Assembly: GCA_026874595.1 (NCBI GenBank)
Contig: CM049317.1
Location: 67,982,118-68,046,117 of the forward strand
Length of the DNA: 64,000 nt
Origin: Sipunculus nudus
Lineage: Eukaryota > Annelida > Sipuncula > Golfingiida > Sipunculidae
Direction of reading: 5' to 3'
Shown: piece by piece, positions 1 through 12,379 of the stretch
Layout of the letters: each line of letters opens with the position of its first letter
Numbering within the stretch: position 1 is the first letter of the stretch
Position numbers and translations under genes: made by a program
Notes under the pieces: model-generated
The model's database searches: none
What the model saw: only the letters and a program-made list of their open reading frames with translations
What the model was told of the DNA's origin: nothing

Positions 1-3000
1 TTATATTTTCTGTACACACTAGTGGAGACCATGAACTTTGCAAAAATTGGAAAAATTTTTATTTCATTTTTTTTTATTTTTCATTTTTTTATGTTTGTAT
101 TCCATTAAAATAAAAATTTGATGCTTCATACAGAATTTTATTTGTGTTCTATTGTATTGTTTAAGAAGTATACTACCTGTCAGTAACATGACATAAAGTC
201 ATTTTCACTTATATTCTGTATCTGTAGTTATGATTACAACCTTATTACTTCTGTTGGTGTTCTTGTTATATGTTCTTAATGTTAATATGTCTGACTTGAC
301 TTTAATATTAGGACCTTAAGAGTGTTTCTGTCTGTAATCATAATCATCAACATTTCATTTATCATTTATATCATAAATTCAAAGTTTCAGGTAGTCTTCC
401 TTCATCAATACATTCATATGAAATCAAATTTAAAATTACTATTTAATTTGTTCAAAAATTAAAATACTAATCATATTATCACTTTTCTGTGCTCAAAGAA
501 AAGATTATAATATGGTTTAATAGGTACAAATAGCCCTTCAAATATTATATATTTTCTTTTTTTGACATACACTGATACAGATAATATTTATTCTAAATTA
601 TTTCAGTTGCGAATAGACACAGATAAAGATGTACTAATGTAGGTACACCAAGGTTTTAAATATGACAGATTTCAAGGTTATAACATGTGGACATTATTTA
701 TTTATTTACATCAGTTGGCATCATAAAAGTCATTATTACAATGCATCGTCCTTCTTCTGCATCACATGACTCATCCTGAAAGCTGGAAATGTGGCCTCCT
801 TCCGACTCATTCACCACAGTTTCCGGCAAGTGAAAGCAAAAATATGTGACGCCCTGAGGACTTGACACCAAGGATAAGAGGTCAAAGGTCGATGATGGAT
901 ATGACAGAACATGCTTCTCTTCACCTTGAATGTCCTGACATCTAAGCAGGGGGCCTTTAAAATAGATAGCTGCAATTTATTATTGAGAGACTCTGGGTCA
1001 TATATAAGGGTAATACAGATCTGATTCTATATTTATATGGAAGACTGCCATGGGATGCTTTACAAAGTCCTGGTAACCTCCATCTTTCACATTTGATGGC
1101 AACAGAAGGGGGTTGTACTCTCCCACTGCCCCCTGTCTGATGAAATATATGGCACACTTGGCTGGACTCCATGACTGTGGGCTTTGGGTCAAATGGTTGA
1201 CGACGCTCATGTGAATTCAATCTTGGAATAGTGCACATGGAAAAATAGACAGCAAAACCCTAAATATTTGTACCCCCTCATCTGTGAACTTGTTATCTCA
1301 GGGTTCATATTCTTCCATGTAATCCAAATTTTAACTTTTTTTTAACATTTCAGGACATTTAGAAGCAAAATGCTAGTTACAGTTTCCGTCTTACCATGTT
1401 ATCATTGCTGAAAAGCACAGAAACTTTCACACATGGTGATGATATCATGAAAATCCAGCAAATTCAAAGGATAGAACAATTCACTATGGTAATATATGTC
1501 ATGTTTATGTCATGTTGTTTGATTATTCAGTAAGCATCACTCTGAGATATAAAGATAACACTTTGTGTGTTCAATATACACTTATGTACTGCAATTTAAG
1601 TTATGTTCAAACAATAAAATCTTTTATCTACCACACAGTTTTTTTTTCAGAACAAACTTCAGAGTAATTCTAATGAAAAAACTCTATTATTTGTTTAAAT
1701 AAGTAATGCCTGCATTTTCGCAAACAATGCAGAAAGTACATTATTACTCCATTTAGCTGATAACTGATGCATTCTAAGCATACATGCTTAAGATATTTTA
1801 CATTTAATAGCGGTCATATGACAATCTAATTATAACTGACATGGAGTAAAGGCGTTGCTTTAGTTATGTCAGTTTTGTTCTGGTTCCAACTGATATAACA
1901 CCACAACTGTCCAAGATACAAATGTGACCTTTCTTTAAAATTAAATCAACACTGGCATTTCCATTATATTCACTTATAAAACATCAAAATAGCTCTTTTA
2001 TGATATATTGTCATGAGATAACACAATTAGACTGGAAATACCAAATTACACTCATTGTCTTTGCTGTGTACTGGGAGACTTTCTGCTGAGTTATTTATGA
2101 CCAGGTATAAATTGTATACAAATTAGAAAGAGTGATTTATGTAACCAAGAAGAGATTTATGACAGTATTTTTGCCCAATAAAGGAAAAGTGTTATAATAT
2201 GTATTATCTTGAAAGTGTAAAAAAGCTGAATTTCCATTTAACAGAAGAGTACAGAATTACCTTTGTAAAACAGTTTGTACGATAACAATGTAGGATATAA
2301 CTGCATTTTGCGCCCTCCACAAAAAGTGAATGTATATTATCACTGGTAATGATATAAGAACAGCTATAAGTATAAACCTGAAGCATCAGGTTACTATGCA
2401 GTGTCCAATTTTTATGTATAAAACCTGCATAAATAAAAAAAAATTAAAAAGTGCTATATATTTTAGTATATCTGTCCCATAAAACAAGTGTGTAGAATTA
2501 TATATGATTACAAAACTGCTAAAAAAAGTTCAAGCCCGTAGTATCAGATTTCACTGTGTAGCACTGCAAAGTTGATAGTATCACCCTCCAGTGTCTTGAA
2601 TATACCAGTGGCCTATACAATACACAGATATATTTCACATTTTTTCATTGAGCATATGGGGACATTTGTGTCTGATTTAATATGCTTCAGCTGATTTTTT
2701 GCTGGTGCACAAAACACAGGAAACGTAAAGACATGCTCATGTGTTTGCCATATAAACACCAGCAAGGCTGCAGAGACGAGAGAGTGAAACACGGAGCCAC
2801 GCTTCAATTACATCATTGTACGTGGATTTACCATAAAGAAATGCTACAACATCCCATCACCCTTGTAAAGAGATGAGTAGAGATGACCCCAATCTACCTC
2901 CCCCATTGTGTAGCTATATCTACCCCCAAGCTATTGATGAAACCAAGTGTGCGACTAACACCTGAATAGAAAAAATATTTTCCTAAGTGAACTGGTTTTG

Positions 3001-3295
3001 TGCGGCTGGTGAATACAGAATCTCAAGATGTCCTGATGCATACAGACAGACACAATGCCCCGGTGCACCGAAACATTCTAATTCCTGATCGTGTATTGGC
3101 CCGCGACTACTTGTATCAATAGCTGCTATCACACCTATGAAACAACCAATAGGCGATCATCCGCACCCCTTCTCTAATCTCTATAGATCATTTTCACAGC
3201 ACACCATAAGGTTTACTCAGGGAATTGGGACCCTCTTGATCATCAAGCTCTAAACAGGTGAAACCTTTGAGAGGGGCGCCTACCCCACTATTCTG
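1..3295. other. AT-rich non-coding DNA, no gene seen
   Basis: No recognisable exon, domain or RNA gene. Open frames are under 100 codons and lack family resemblance. The sequence is T/A-rich and poor in CpG. Two denser patches stand out: 770-900, which holds AGGTCAAAGGTC at 879-890 (a direct repeat of nuclear-receptor half-sites with one spacer base), and 3040-3290, which keeps several CpGs and is not repeated elsewhere in the window. Function cannot be assigned. Confidence 0.7.
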
Positions 3296-3299
3296 TCAA

Positions 3300-3745
3300 C
3301 TTAAAGCTGGCTATTCACCTACCTTTTTCTATCGAATTGTTGTGATTTCTGGCTTACTCCCTGTACATGAGGATGTACGAGATTGTATGATTATATATAA
3401 ACCGTTAGTAAACACAGGAAAGTTGACAATCGGATAAACCATGTAAATTAAAGTGATTGGCTGCAAATAATATATGGGGAAACTGAATGGTGACTGGTAC
3501 CAAAACACCCTTTGCAAAACTCAGGTTTTTGTCAGGTTTACTTGTCACCAGATGTCCATGTTGAATGTGTTTGGTTTATTTTTGGTAGGCCCCCACATGT
3601 TATAAACATATGGATATAAACTAAACAAGTAGCCTGTGTGTGGTGAGTTAGGAGCTTTCTGGCTTAATTTTATAAAAGGTTCAAGGGGTTATCTTTAGTT
3701 TACAGATGTCAGATACCAATATAGGCTCCTTTAAGCAACCTGGAT
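3300..3745 (+). mobile_element. Interspersed repeat family D, copy 1
   Basis: Matches 57311-57800 in the same orientation through several collinear blocks: the GGCTATTCACCTAC / AGCTATTCACCTAC block near the start, CCAGATGTCC, TGTTATAAA, TGGATATAAAC, TAGCCTGTGT, and the closing TATAGGC(T/C)CC(T)TT block. A shorter third match lies near 39.70-39.76 kb. No coding capacity or terminal repeat is visible, so the class is unknown. This copy has lost most CpGs that copy 2 keeps. Confidence 0.7.
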
Positions 3746-5474
3746 GAGAGATGTACTCCATATAATGTCATTGTAAATACCTCAACCTGAACAATATCAC
3801 TTTGTCACTCACACTTTATCATCAACAGTGCCACTCTTGAATATCATTGTCCAAATCTTCATGGATAATATTTGGCCTTGGAGTCAAAATGGCTGTAAAT
3901 TTGACCATTGTCAATTTGTCATCCACACCTAATCAAAATCATTACACTTTGTCACCTGTGCTTAATATTCTTATTGGCTGTCTTCAAAATCTCAAACAAT
4001 TATGAATAGTCAGTAGTTTGGTGAATTGAGGGGCTTTGAATCTGAAGAATTGATTATTTACCTTCTATTTGATTCTCTATTCAATTATTACTTTAGTAGT
4101 AAATTTCAGACTTTCAATTAAGAGATAGTTTTGAGGGTTCATTGGGTGGGGCATGCATCAAATAATACTCGGGATGTATCAACTCAGAGGCTATGGAACA
4201 ATTTCAATTTAGTCAAGGGTTGCATTTCAATGTTTCAATTATTTGATGCGTTATTACACCCATAATTATGTAGGCTTTCACAGTGGTGTGCAAATCAAAA
4301 GTTAATTGGTGCAGTATATAGTAATATTTATATGCTCACCTGTGTCTGTGCTCTGATTAAAAGTGGCTACAAGAAGGCATGTCTCTGTATCACAGTGCAG
4401 AGTGTTTTCGAATTTTAACCCTATTATCATTATACATAGCAAAGTCTCATTTCAAGGAATCTTTGTGATTACAAATTGCTGATAAAATCAATAAATAATT
4501 TACATCTACCATAGTTTACGTTTTTAAACATATTTCTCAAAAGGTTGGCTTTCATTTTTCATATATACAATTAAATATCTCTTACATAATACCTTCATAT
4601 TATATTTATATTTCCTTCATTTTTAATACATTTACAAATGAATTAACTCATCATACAGAGTCTGTCAGATGCCAACGATAAATGTTTGCAAGCTATTTAA
4701 AGTCACCATACAAGAAAATATGGGAACAAAGTCTAGTTGACCTGTTCCCTAACCTTGTGAGACTGCTTTTAATAAATTCTAATACTGGTTAAACTTAATG
4801 AAAAGCAAGAAACCAGCAAAATTTATAAGAGTAAAGAATCTACTGGTCTTGACCAGAGCTTTATCACCTGAGAAGGTTAACACCTTATACTCTTGTCACG
4901 TCAATCAGATTATATCAGTATATATGCCTAGTATATTTAAGGATATTATACTTTTAATGAAAATTCAAAATTGAAAAGAGCTATGAAAATTAACTCTTAG
5001 CATGAATCTTGGCCAAATTGTTCCTTTGCAAGATATATTTTGATTATTTTTTATTATTTGAAGTCCAGGGCTCATGGCAGGATCACTGCAACTCTGATGT
5101 TCTGCAAAAGTTCAACGCTTCAGCCAAAGACAAATTCATTCATATTAGTATACATGTTATGTTTTTAACTTGGATATATATGCATCTTGCTAAATATGCA
5201 CACTGTGTGCATGGTAACAGTCAATCATCTCCACGGCAACACCTACCTTTCTGCCCCATGTTTGTGTCTCCTACTCTCCTGTTCTCTGACGCCATGGCAA
5301 CCAATCAGACATGATCCTGATGTCTTCAGGGCATTCTGCAAAATTGTTTAAAAAATCTATAATTTAAATTTTTTTTAAATATTCCTGAAATTTACAGAAG
5401 CTACATGTAAAACCTTATCTTATTACAATTTCACAGGGTTAAAAGGAAAGTAAAACATGTTAATTCAAATAAAA
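3746..5474. other. AT-rich non-coding DNA
   Basis: No gene, repeat family or RNA recognised. A 17-bp palindrome centred near 5207 (ATGCACAC-T-GTGTGCAT) is the only structured motif noticed. The open frame at 5009-5314 has no recognisable domain. Confidence 0.65.
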
Positions 5475-5506
5475 CAAGGGACCTATGGGTCACGACGCTC
5501 AGCTGT
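5475..5506 (+). repeat. CAAGGGACC repeat terminus, copy 1
   Basis: Begins CAAGGGACCTATGGGTCAC and continues to CTCAGCTG. The same block recurs at 36612-36650 and 37767-37800 in the same orientation. The three copies diverge after about 35 bp, as expected for the shared end of an interspersed family or for truncated copies. Its TATGGGTCA core also follows the hairpin at 45847. Confidence 0.6.
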
Positions 5507-6594
5507 TATATATGATAAAAAAATATTATTTAGAAATGAGGCACATGCTGGTTTTGTGTGGTAATAAATATAAGCTGTATTATGAGTTGTTGTTGTTTAG
5601 CTTATGTATGATTTTGATAGTACCTTTGGAGACAGGGAAGAGAATTGATTTCATTTATTTTATTAACAAATGGAGTACTATTGTCACACAGATTTTGACT
5701 TGGCCATATAACTTATAAGCAGAACATATAATATAAGAGTTTAACTATTTATTAAAAAAATTACAAATATTGTCATGAATACATTTTGAAAGTATTTGCA
5801 CGAGTATTCATATACTTTCTTTTTTACCTGAATTCCCATTCTTTATGCAAGAAATTTTATAATGGAGTACATAATCATATTCGTATTTAAATACAATTAC
5901 AAAGTATTCGCACCATGTCTGGTATTTATTCAGTTTTCACCAAACAATGATGTTGAGAATCCAGAATATACAAAATTCACACATTTAAATAATGATCATA
6001 AGTACCTGGTTTTATGGCTTTTATTTATATTAAATAATAACTGTAAAAAATTCATTTTGGACTAATTTCACATCAATGTACACACTAGACACAGTAGGAA
6101 TCTAGATTAATATTATCAACTGCATCTTTGTCTATCATTAATTTCCTTCATATGATCCCTAATGATTAGTATTGAATAATATGATTTACTTCTTTATCAT
6201 TAAAATTGAACTGAAAAATGCCATAGGTGACTGCATGGTGTTATTTGGAATACGTGACATTCTACCCATCGATACAAGATTCTTATATCATCAGTAACTG
6301 CAAGTTAATTTCCTGTTATTATAAACTAACAAGTTCCTTTTCTTTTTTTCTTTAATTTGTTATTAAAAACCAATAAAAATTTATTAATTTATTGTTTATT
6401 GTTATGTTGTTGGTTAAAACTATTAGATGAGTGAGTTGGACACCTGGATCAACTGTGGCTGGCCATAAGCTGTCTGGATTCCGTGTATGCCTCGCCTCAA
6501 GCATGCATAATACAGGTGACTCAAGAGGGGCTGGAGAGAGCAAGTCTGACAGGGTCTCATAAAAAACATTCATAAAAGCTACAACTTTTGGCCA
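5507..6594. other. AT-rich non-coding DNA
   Basis: Nothing recognisable as a gene. 6410-6560 is more GC-balanced and contains the E-box-like ACAGGTGAC, but no supporting context exists. Confidence 0.6.
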
Positions 6595-7160
6595 ATTTCT
6601 TTCAGCTTTCTAATCCTAAAAAGCTGAAATCCTTATGTGTGCATGATATGAAAATTATATCAACAGTGCTCACGGGAAACAAACGTGCCATGGTCACAGT
6701 TGGGCAAAATTTAAGGTACTTATTTTAAATTTATACTAATAACTTATAAAATTTGAAAAATTCAGAACTAATTTTCGGTATTCAATTGAATCTTGATTAA
6801 ATAATGTTACATCCCTGACAAAAAAATCTCTAGCTTCAGCAATGCCCTTGTTAAGGGAGTAAATATATTTCTTGATTTTTTTAAAAGTGCATTATGTTTG
6901 GACCCATAACTTAAAACAATTACGCAATACTGACATCATTCTGGCATGTGCATAGAGAATGAAAAATATGTATATTATTTATGATTAAAATCAGATCAGT
7001 GGTTTTGATATTAGGCAGTCTTGAAGTGTAACAATGGGTTTTTAATGGAAAAATGAAGTTTTTCATTAATATCTCGAAGGAATTAAGTCCTAGTGACCAA
7101 ATTCTTGGCATGGTAGGGGATTTTGGAGACATCTAACTGTATGCCGAATTTAAGGAACTT
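6595..7160 (+). mobile_element. TAGCTCAG-hairpin family, truncated copy A1
   Basis: Collinear with 7266-7956 and 38740-39387: shared blocks include CGTGCCATGGTCACAGTTGGGC, the GGGCCCATAAC-like block, TGGTTTTGATATTAGGCAGT, and GGTAGGGGATTTTGGAGACATCTAAC. This copy stops before the GACG-rich stretch and terminal hairpin found in A2 and A4. It lies just upstream of A2, giving a head-to-tail pair. No open frame is conserved among the copies, so the family appears non-coding. Confidence 0.8.
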
Positions 7161-7265
7161 AGAGCTGAAACTGGGGAGCTGAGCTCTTGCAAACTGCATA
7201 ACACTAGCTTGATGTAAACAATATGTTACATGGTGCTTGAAAACTTGAATAAAATCTACAGTTTT

Positions 7266-7956
7266 TGATCAACTGGTTTCAAATTTTTGGTGTTTACAGT
7301 TAAAATGCTGACAAAATCATGCTGTGAAAATTAAATCCACAGTACTTACAGGAAAAAAACGTGCCATGGTCAAAGTTGGGCAAAATTTAAGGTACCAATT
7401 TTTTATTTTTATTAATATTTTAAAAAATTTAAAAGATTTTCATCTAATTTTGGGTATACAATTTAATTTTGATTAATTAAAGTTATATTACTGGAAAAAA
7501 GGTCCATAGCTTTAACATTTTTTGTGTTAAGTGATCAAATATCTTTCCTGATTTTTTACAAAATGCATTATGTTTGGGCCCATAACTTTTTAAAATTAAA
7601 TAATACAGACATAATTTCTGGCATGTACATAGGAACTATATGGAGGAATATTTATGGTAGATATGAGGAAAAACAGATGAGTGGTTTTGATATTAGGCAG
7701 TCCTGAAGTGTGAAAATAGGTTTTTAATAAAAAATTGAGGTTTTTCCTTAATTTCTCAAAGGAACGAAGTTGCAAAGACCCAGTTTTCGGCTTGGTAGGA
7801 GATCTTGGGGACATCTAACATTATGCCGAATTTTGGATTCCTAGGTCTTACGGTTTCAAAACGTGCCACATCGACGGACGGACGGACGGACAGACGGACG
7901 GACGACGGACAATGGACCACGACTATAGCTCAGATTACTGATAGTCAGCTGAGCTA
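7266..7956 (+). mobile_element. TAGCTCAG-hairpin family, near-complete copy A2
   Basis: Very similar to 38740-39387 along most of its length, which suggests recent spread. It ends with a GACG-rich tract (7874-7912) and a hairpin at 7926-7956 with arms TAGCTCAG and CTGAGCTA. The same hairpin terminates copies at 39387 and 39653 and, inverted, begins the array at 62732. No transposase frame is present. It is a non-autonomous element whose class I cannot fix; a terminal hairpin is compatible with rolling-circle transposition but does not prove it. Confidence 0.85.
7874..7912 (+). repeat. (GACG)n subterminal simple repeat
   Basis: Reiterated GGAC/GACG units just before the terminal hairpin of copy A2. 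A shorter version sits at 39320-39342, and the complementary GTCCGTCC form follows the hairpin at 62780-62822. It is therefore an intrinsic subterminal part of the family, of variable length. Confidence 0.9.
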
Positions 7957-10900
7957 AAAATTCAGTAATAAAACAATCTATTATTTGACATAATTAGGTT
8001 AGGTAATAAGACATGCAATTTAGCCTGTTGCATAATGTATGAGGTTCAAAGATCACACTGGTATATGTAAATGTTACCACAAAAGTTAAAAGAAAATATC
8101 ATTGTTGTCTTGCAAGAAACATTGCAGTGGTTAGGAAGATGCAATTTTTTTTTTAATAAAAGGTATGATTCCAAATATATTTTAGATAAAAGATATGCAA
8201 AGATTCAGATACAGATAAAGGGTGTGGAGAATAAACAATTTTTTAAATTAAAACTGAGCAAGTTTTTATCATTAATATAAAGTTGCCAGCCCAGTATACA
8301 GTAAACCTTATATAACAAACTTCAACAAGCATCTATCCTTGATACTTAATGCTGCAGTGGACCAAAAGATATTATCATATCACTATCAAAACTGAAATTC
8401 CAAGGTTTCATTGTTTAAACTTTGGCAGCCCTAGGTACACGGATATAAATCAGCCAGGATTTCTGAGGACACAAGCAGTAAATGACAACCACTGGTATAA
8501 CCCCAGAGATACAAGAACAATTTGCTCCATAATTAATGTATATAGACATAAAAGTTAAACTCATTTGGCCAATATCTCAGTGACAGCACAAACTGAGTTT
8601 ATACTAATCACTGTGTTAGGCTGACACAAGATGCACCATGCTATAGTGGTGCTCTAAAAATAGGCGGCATTGTATATGTAACCCAGAGACCATTATTAGT
8701 ATGAATAGCTAAAGAAAATCATGACATGGTGCTGCTACATGCCATACAAAACCTGAAAATAAAACTCTATGACTTCTGTACGACCATCAAACACAGAGCG
8801 GGATTCTGGAGTTTATATCACATACCCAGCCATTATGACCATGTGTGTTTTACATTAGACCCATAATCCTGGATCTAACGATGGCACAATGGACAATTGA
8901 GACTATCTGTCTCTGTTAATGTTGCATTCATGACCAGTCTAGCACCAATAAAGAATGTCATTGCATACTTCACATGTACACCGACTATAAAAGAGGTTAA
9001 AGGAACCTTTGCTCTTTTCTGTTTTCATATTTAATGTATTTGACAGTTGGTTAGATTTTTGACTGTGTAATACAATTTATAGCCCAGCCTAACTTTTGCA
9101 ATAACACAGGTTTAATAGACCAAGCCCTTCTCTAGCAAAAACAGAGATTATCTGACATTGGATTCTTATCGAGTTAAATTTTATTGAAAGAAGATTACTT
9201 AGTTTCAATGTTTAATAGCTCACACTTGTATGATGATATCTAAATAAAATTAATATTACCTTGTGGTATATTCCTAAAACTTACTTAATTTAAATATCAT
9301 ACTACATAAAATACATTTAATTTTAAATTTGTTTGTTTTTGCTCTAACTTTATAATATATTTTGAGTAAGGTATTAATATTTTATGGTATATTGTTCAAA
9401 TTTATTTAACGTACTGCATTAAGGAGCAAGGTCCATTCCTCTGACGTCTTTGTCTAAACTGATACAATAAGATTCTTACTTTGACCTATTTTCTGTTTCA
9501 CAGTATGATTATTTTATAATATACTAAAAGTATACTGATGCAACTTTCTGAAATGTAATAAGAATAGTTATATTAAAATATTAAAAGGTTCATAACTCCA
9601 GCTAACTTAATTACTGTCCACACTCTACTAATTAAAAATATTTCTGTTATGAATGATGTACTGCTCTTAATTACTGCTCTTAATTACTTAATTAATGCAT
9701 TGGAAGGAAATTAATAGAAATTATAAACATGGGTTTTCCTATTTATCTTACTGACAAGACATTTTTAAGTTTTCAGATCAACATTCACAGGTGCCTGTCA
9801 CACCTGGTGAAATCTGCATTTATTGTCCATGTCATACACACCAGAGTAACAAATCTATTGATTCTTGGCATATGTGCAAAAGACATAATTACAATTAAAT
9901 TTTTCCACTTAAAACTATTTTCATTTAAATTTGGCAATCTAGTTAAATATACTACAGTGAATTTTGCCAATGAGGCCAGCATGATTATTTATATTCATTT
10001 TGCACATACATTTGGTAAAAGTAGAGGTTAACTATTTCAACAAAACTAAATTACTGATACATGGTAAAAGATACAACTATGAAATTTTGTAATTTTATTG
10101 AAATATTGTAACACTGAGCTTGGCCAAATTTTCTGACCAGACTCCATCCTTAATACAAGGAAATTTTGCATATGAGGCATTAAAAGGAACAAGACAGTGT
10201 CCAGGATGCTATGATGATATTCCCTGTGGAGTAAATAGCTCACAGGTAAAGGGGTTAGCAAGCCACCAAGGGTACACCCTGTAATTTCAGCCGAGACAGG
10301 AGGTGACAGATTGCCAAAGATGCTGTCATGTAAGAATGCCATGGCAACAACCTGTGACCTTCAGTTACTCCTTTATACCAAGGTGGATATGGCAACACTG
10401 TCCATATGTTTATACCATGTTAACTCTTCAAAGACTTTCTCTGGTGTCAGTGACACATAAAACTAGCGTTTGGTTTTAACAAGACACACTAGTCACTCCG
10501 TGCCCCTCAATGTTTGCACCAGCTTACAATTAGGTCCATGCTTGAGGTCAGTCATCAAAGTTTCATCTGACAACCCTTGTTGACCTTTAGGACACAGAGA
10601 TATTTTACTGCAACAATAAATACACTTTTCATGAATGGCTTATTTATGATTCAGTTCAAAAGAGCACCTTGATTTATGCCATCGTACCTTTTTATTGTAT
10701 CCTTGAATTATACCGCAGTACCACTTGGTATAAGGTCTACAGTTAGTAAATCCTTGTTCATCTTTCATTCTACTAATGATTTTGCACACATGGATACATG
10801 TGGTTTTTTTATATTGGTTGGTTTCCATTATGTTTCTAATTACACATCATACACTCAGTGCTTGATGCTGTATGTATATTAAAATAAATCCTAGTGCATC

Positions 10901-11637
10901 TCTGGCTTTTTTATAACAATGATTGATAAATGATAGCATATTTTCTGTACTAGAATATCCACTAAGCTGTTTCTCTATACCACAAACACACTTTTATTAT
11001 GTTATTTCCTGGCAATAAACACACACACAAAAGTCTTCTTGTCTTTGTTTCACAAATGTTGATCCGTAACTCCACCATCACTACCACAGACAACTGTAAT
11101 CTAAACCTACTACAATGATATTGTTCCTTTGGTGTCTTTTTCTGTACCTTAATGCACATATGCTACAAGTGAAGATGTTCCATATATCTAGATAAGTAGT
11201 GTTTTATATGATTTTCTTAATGATAACCAGAACCCTTCCCTTCTGAACAAAATTTATTAACTGTCATCGCAGTATAACCTAATGGAACTGTCTTAACCCA
11301 AAACCCTCTCGATAAGTTCAAAGTGAGAAACTTTGAAATGGTTTAATTGGTCTTGTCCAGTTCAGTTTCATTCATTTAATCAATTTATCCTATAGTTATA
11401 AAATTCAGTTTGGTTAAATGTAATCTTTTATGTTTGTGCTTGTTGTAGTAACTTAATGGTATTTTTTAACCCTGGTATACAATAGAATTTCATAGGAAAC
11501 TGGCAGAATTCTGACCAGAACTTGATTCAATGGTACAATGTGACATATACTATATTAAGTGTGATATGTGAACCAGAATCTTTGAAAACCATCAATGTAA
11601 GAAAATTAAGAATCCCTATTTAACAATTAAAATTATA
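7957..11637. other. AT-rich non-coding DNA
   Basis: No gene or repeat family recognised. 9260-9720 is extremely A/T-rich. 10040-10580 is more balanced in composition and unique within the window, possibly constrained DNA, but no motif supports a specific role. Confidence 0.6.
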
Positions 11638-11638
11638 T

Positions 11639-12379
11639 ATAGACAATTCTTGGCATCGCAGATGCCATAGTATCCCCAGACAATTACTCCCCCCCTTCAA
11701 AAATAGGCCCCCATTTTCAGATGCATATACTGACACTAGGCAAGCTTCAAAACCAAGGTCAAGGTCACAAGTCTTTTTCAACAAATTATCATCTGACATC
11801 TTTCATTCTGATTTTCAGATAGATACATATATCGACTTGAGAAACAATATTTTTCACCAAATATGGGAAAATTAAAGGTCAAGGCCACTCTCATAGGAAA
11901 GGTCATGACCCCAATTTAAATATACCTCACCCCATAACCCATATCTATGTATATGTATAAAATAAAAGAAGTCTGTCCATTAATTTTTTACTTACAATGC
12001 TCACAGTACTGTGAAGTGGAAATGAATGGGTATTATAGGCGTGAAAACAAGAAAAGGATAATAGATGGTACACAACAACAATGCTATCCAAGATCTTCAG
12101 TCAACTTGATTTTTAGATCAATCCATGCAGGTTTCAAGAGGTATTTAAGAATTTGTGTGATTTTCCCCAAAATTGGACCAATTCAAGATCAAGTTCACTC
12201 TCCTAGTCCTGGTAAAGGTCATGACCCCATTTTAAATCGTCTTCTCACTCGTATCTATGCACATGTCAAGTTTGGTAAAGATCCATGAAATTTTTTTTTG
12301 GTTTTCGCCCAGACAAGATATATCTGTGGGGGCACTGTCATGAAACCATAGTATTCCCCAACTTTTTCTTGGGATCCAA
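11639..12379 (-). mobile_element. CTAG-2 Helitron-like element, old copy C1
   Basis: The left end is a decayed form of the family terminus: ATAGACAATT replaces CTAGAAATTT. It is followed by a perfect hairpin, TGGCATC (11651-11657) and GATGCCA (11661-11667), then GTATCCCCAGACA. The right end (GGGATCCAA, near 12379) is a decayed GGGATACAA. Internal sequence matches C2: the C-rich stretch, the AAGGTCAAGGTCA block, and TCATGACCCCA. Strand is given in Helitron orientation, with the hairpin end as 3'. Only about one internal tandem unit remains and there is no coding frame. Confidence 0.7.

Noticed and set aside
3101-3117. GCGACTACTTGTATCA match to the CTAG-1 left end
   Set aside because: Only 16 bp with no neighbouring similarity; one such match is within chance for a window of this size.
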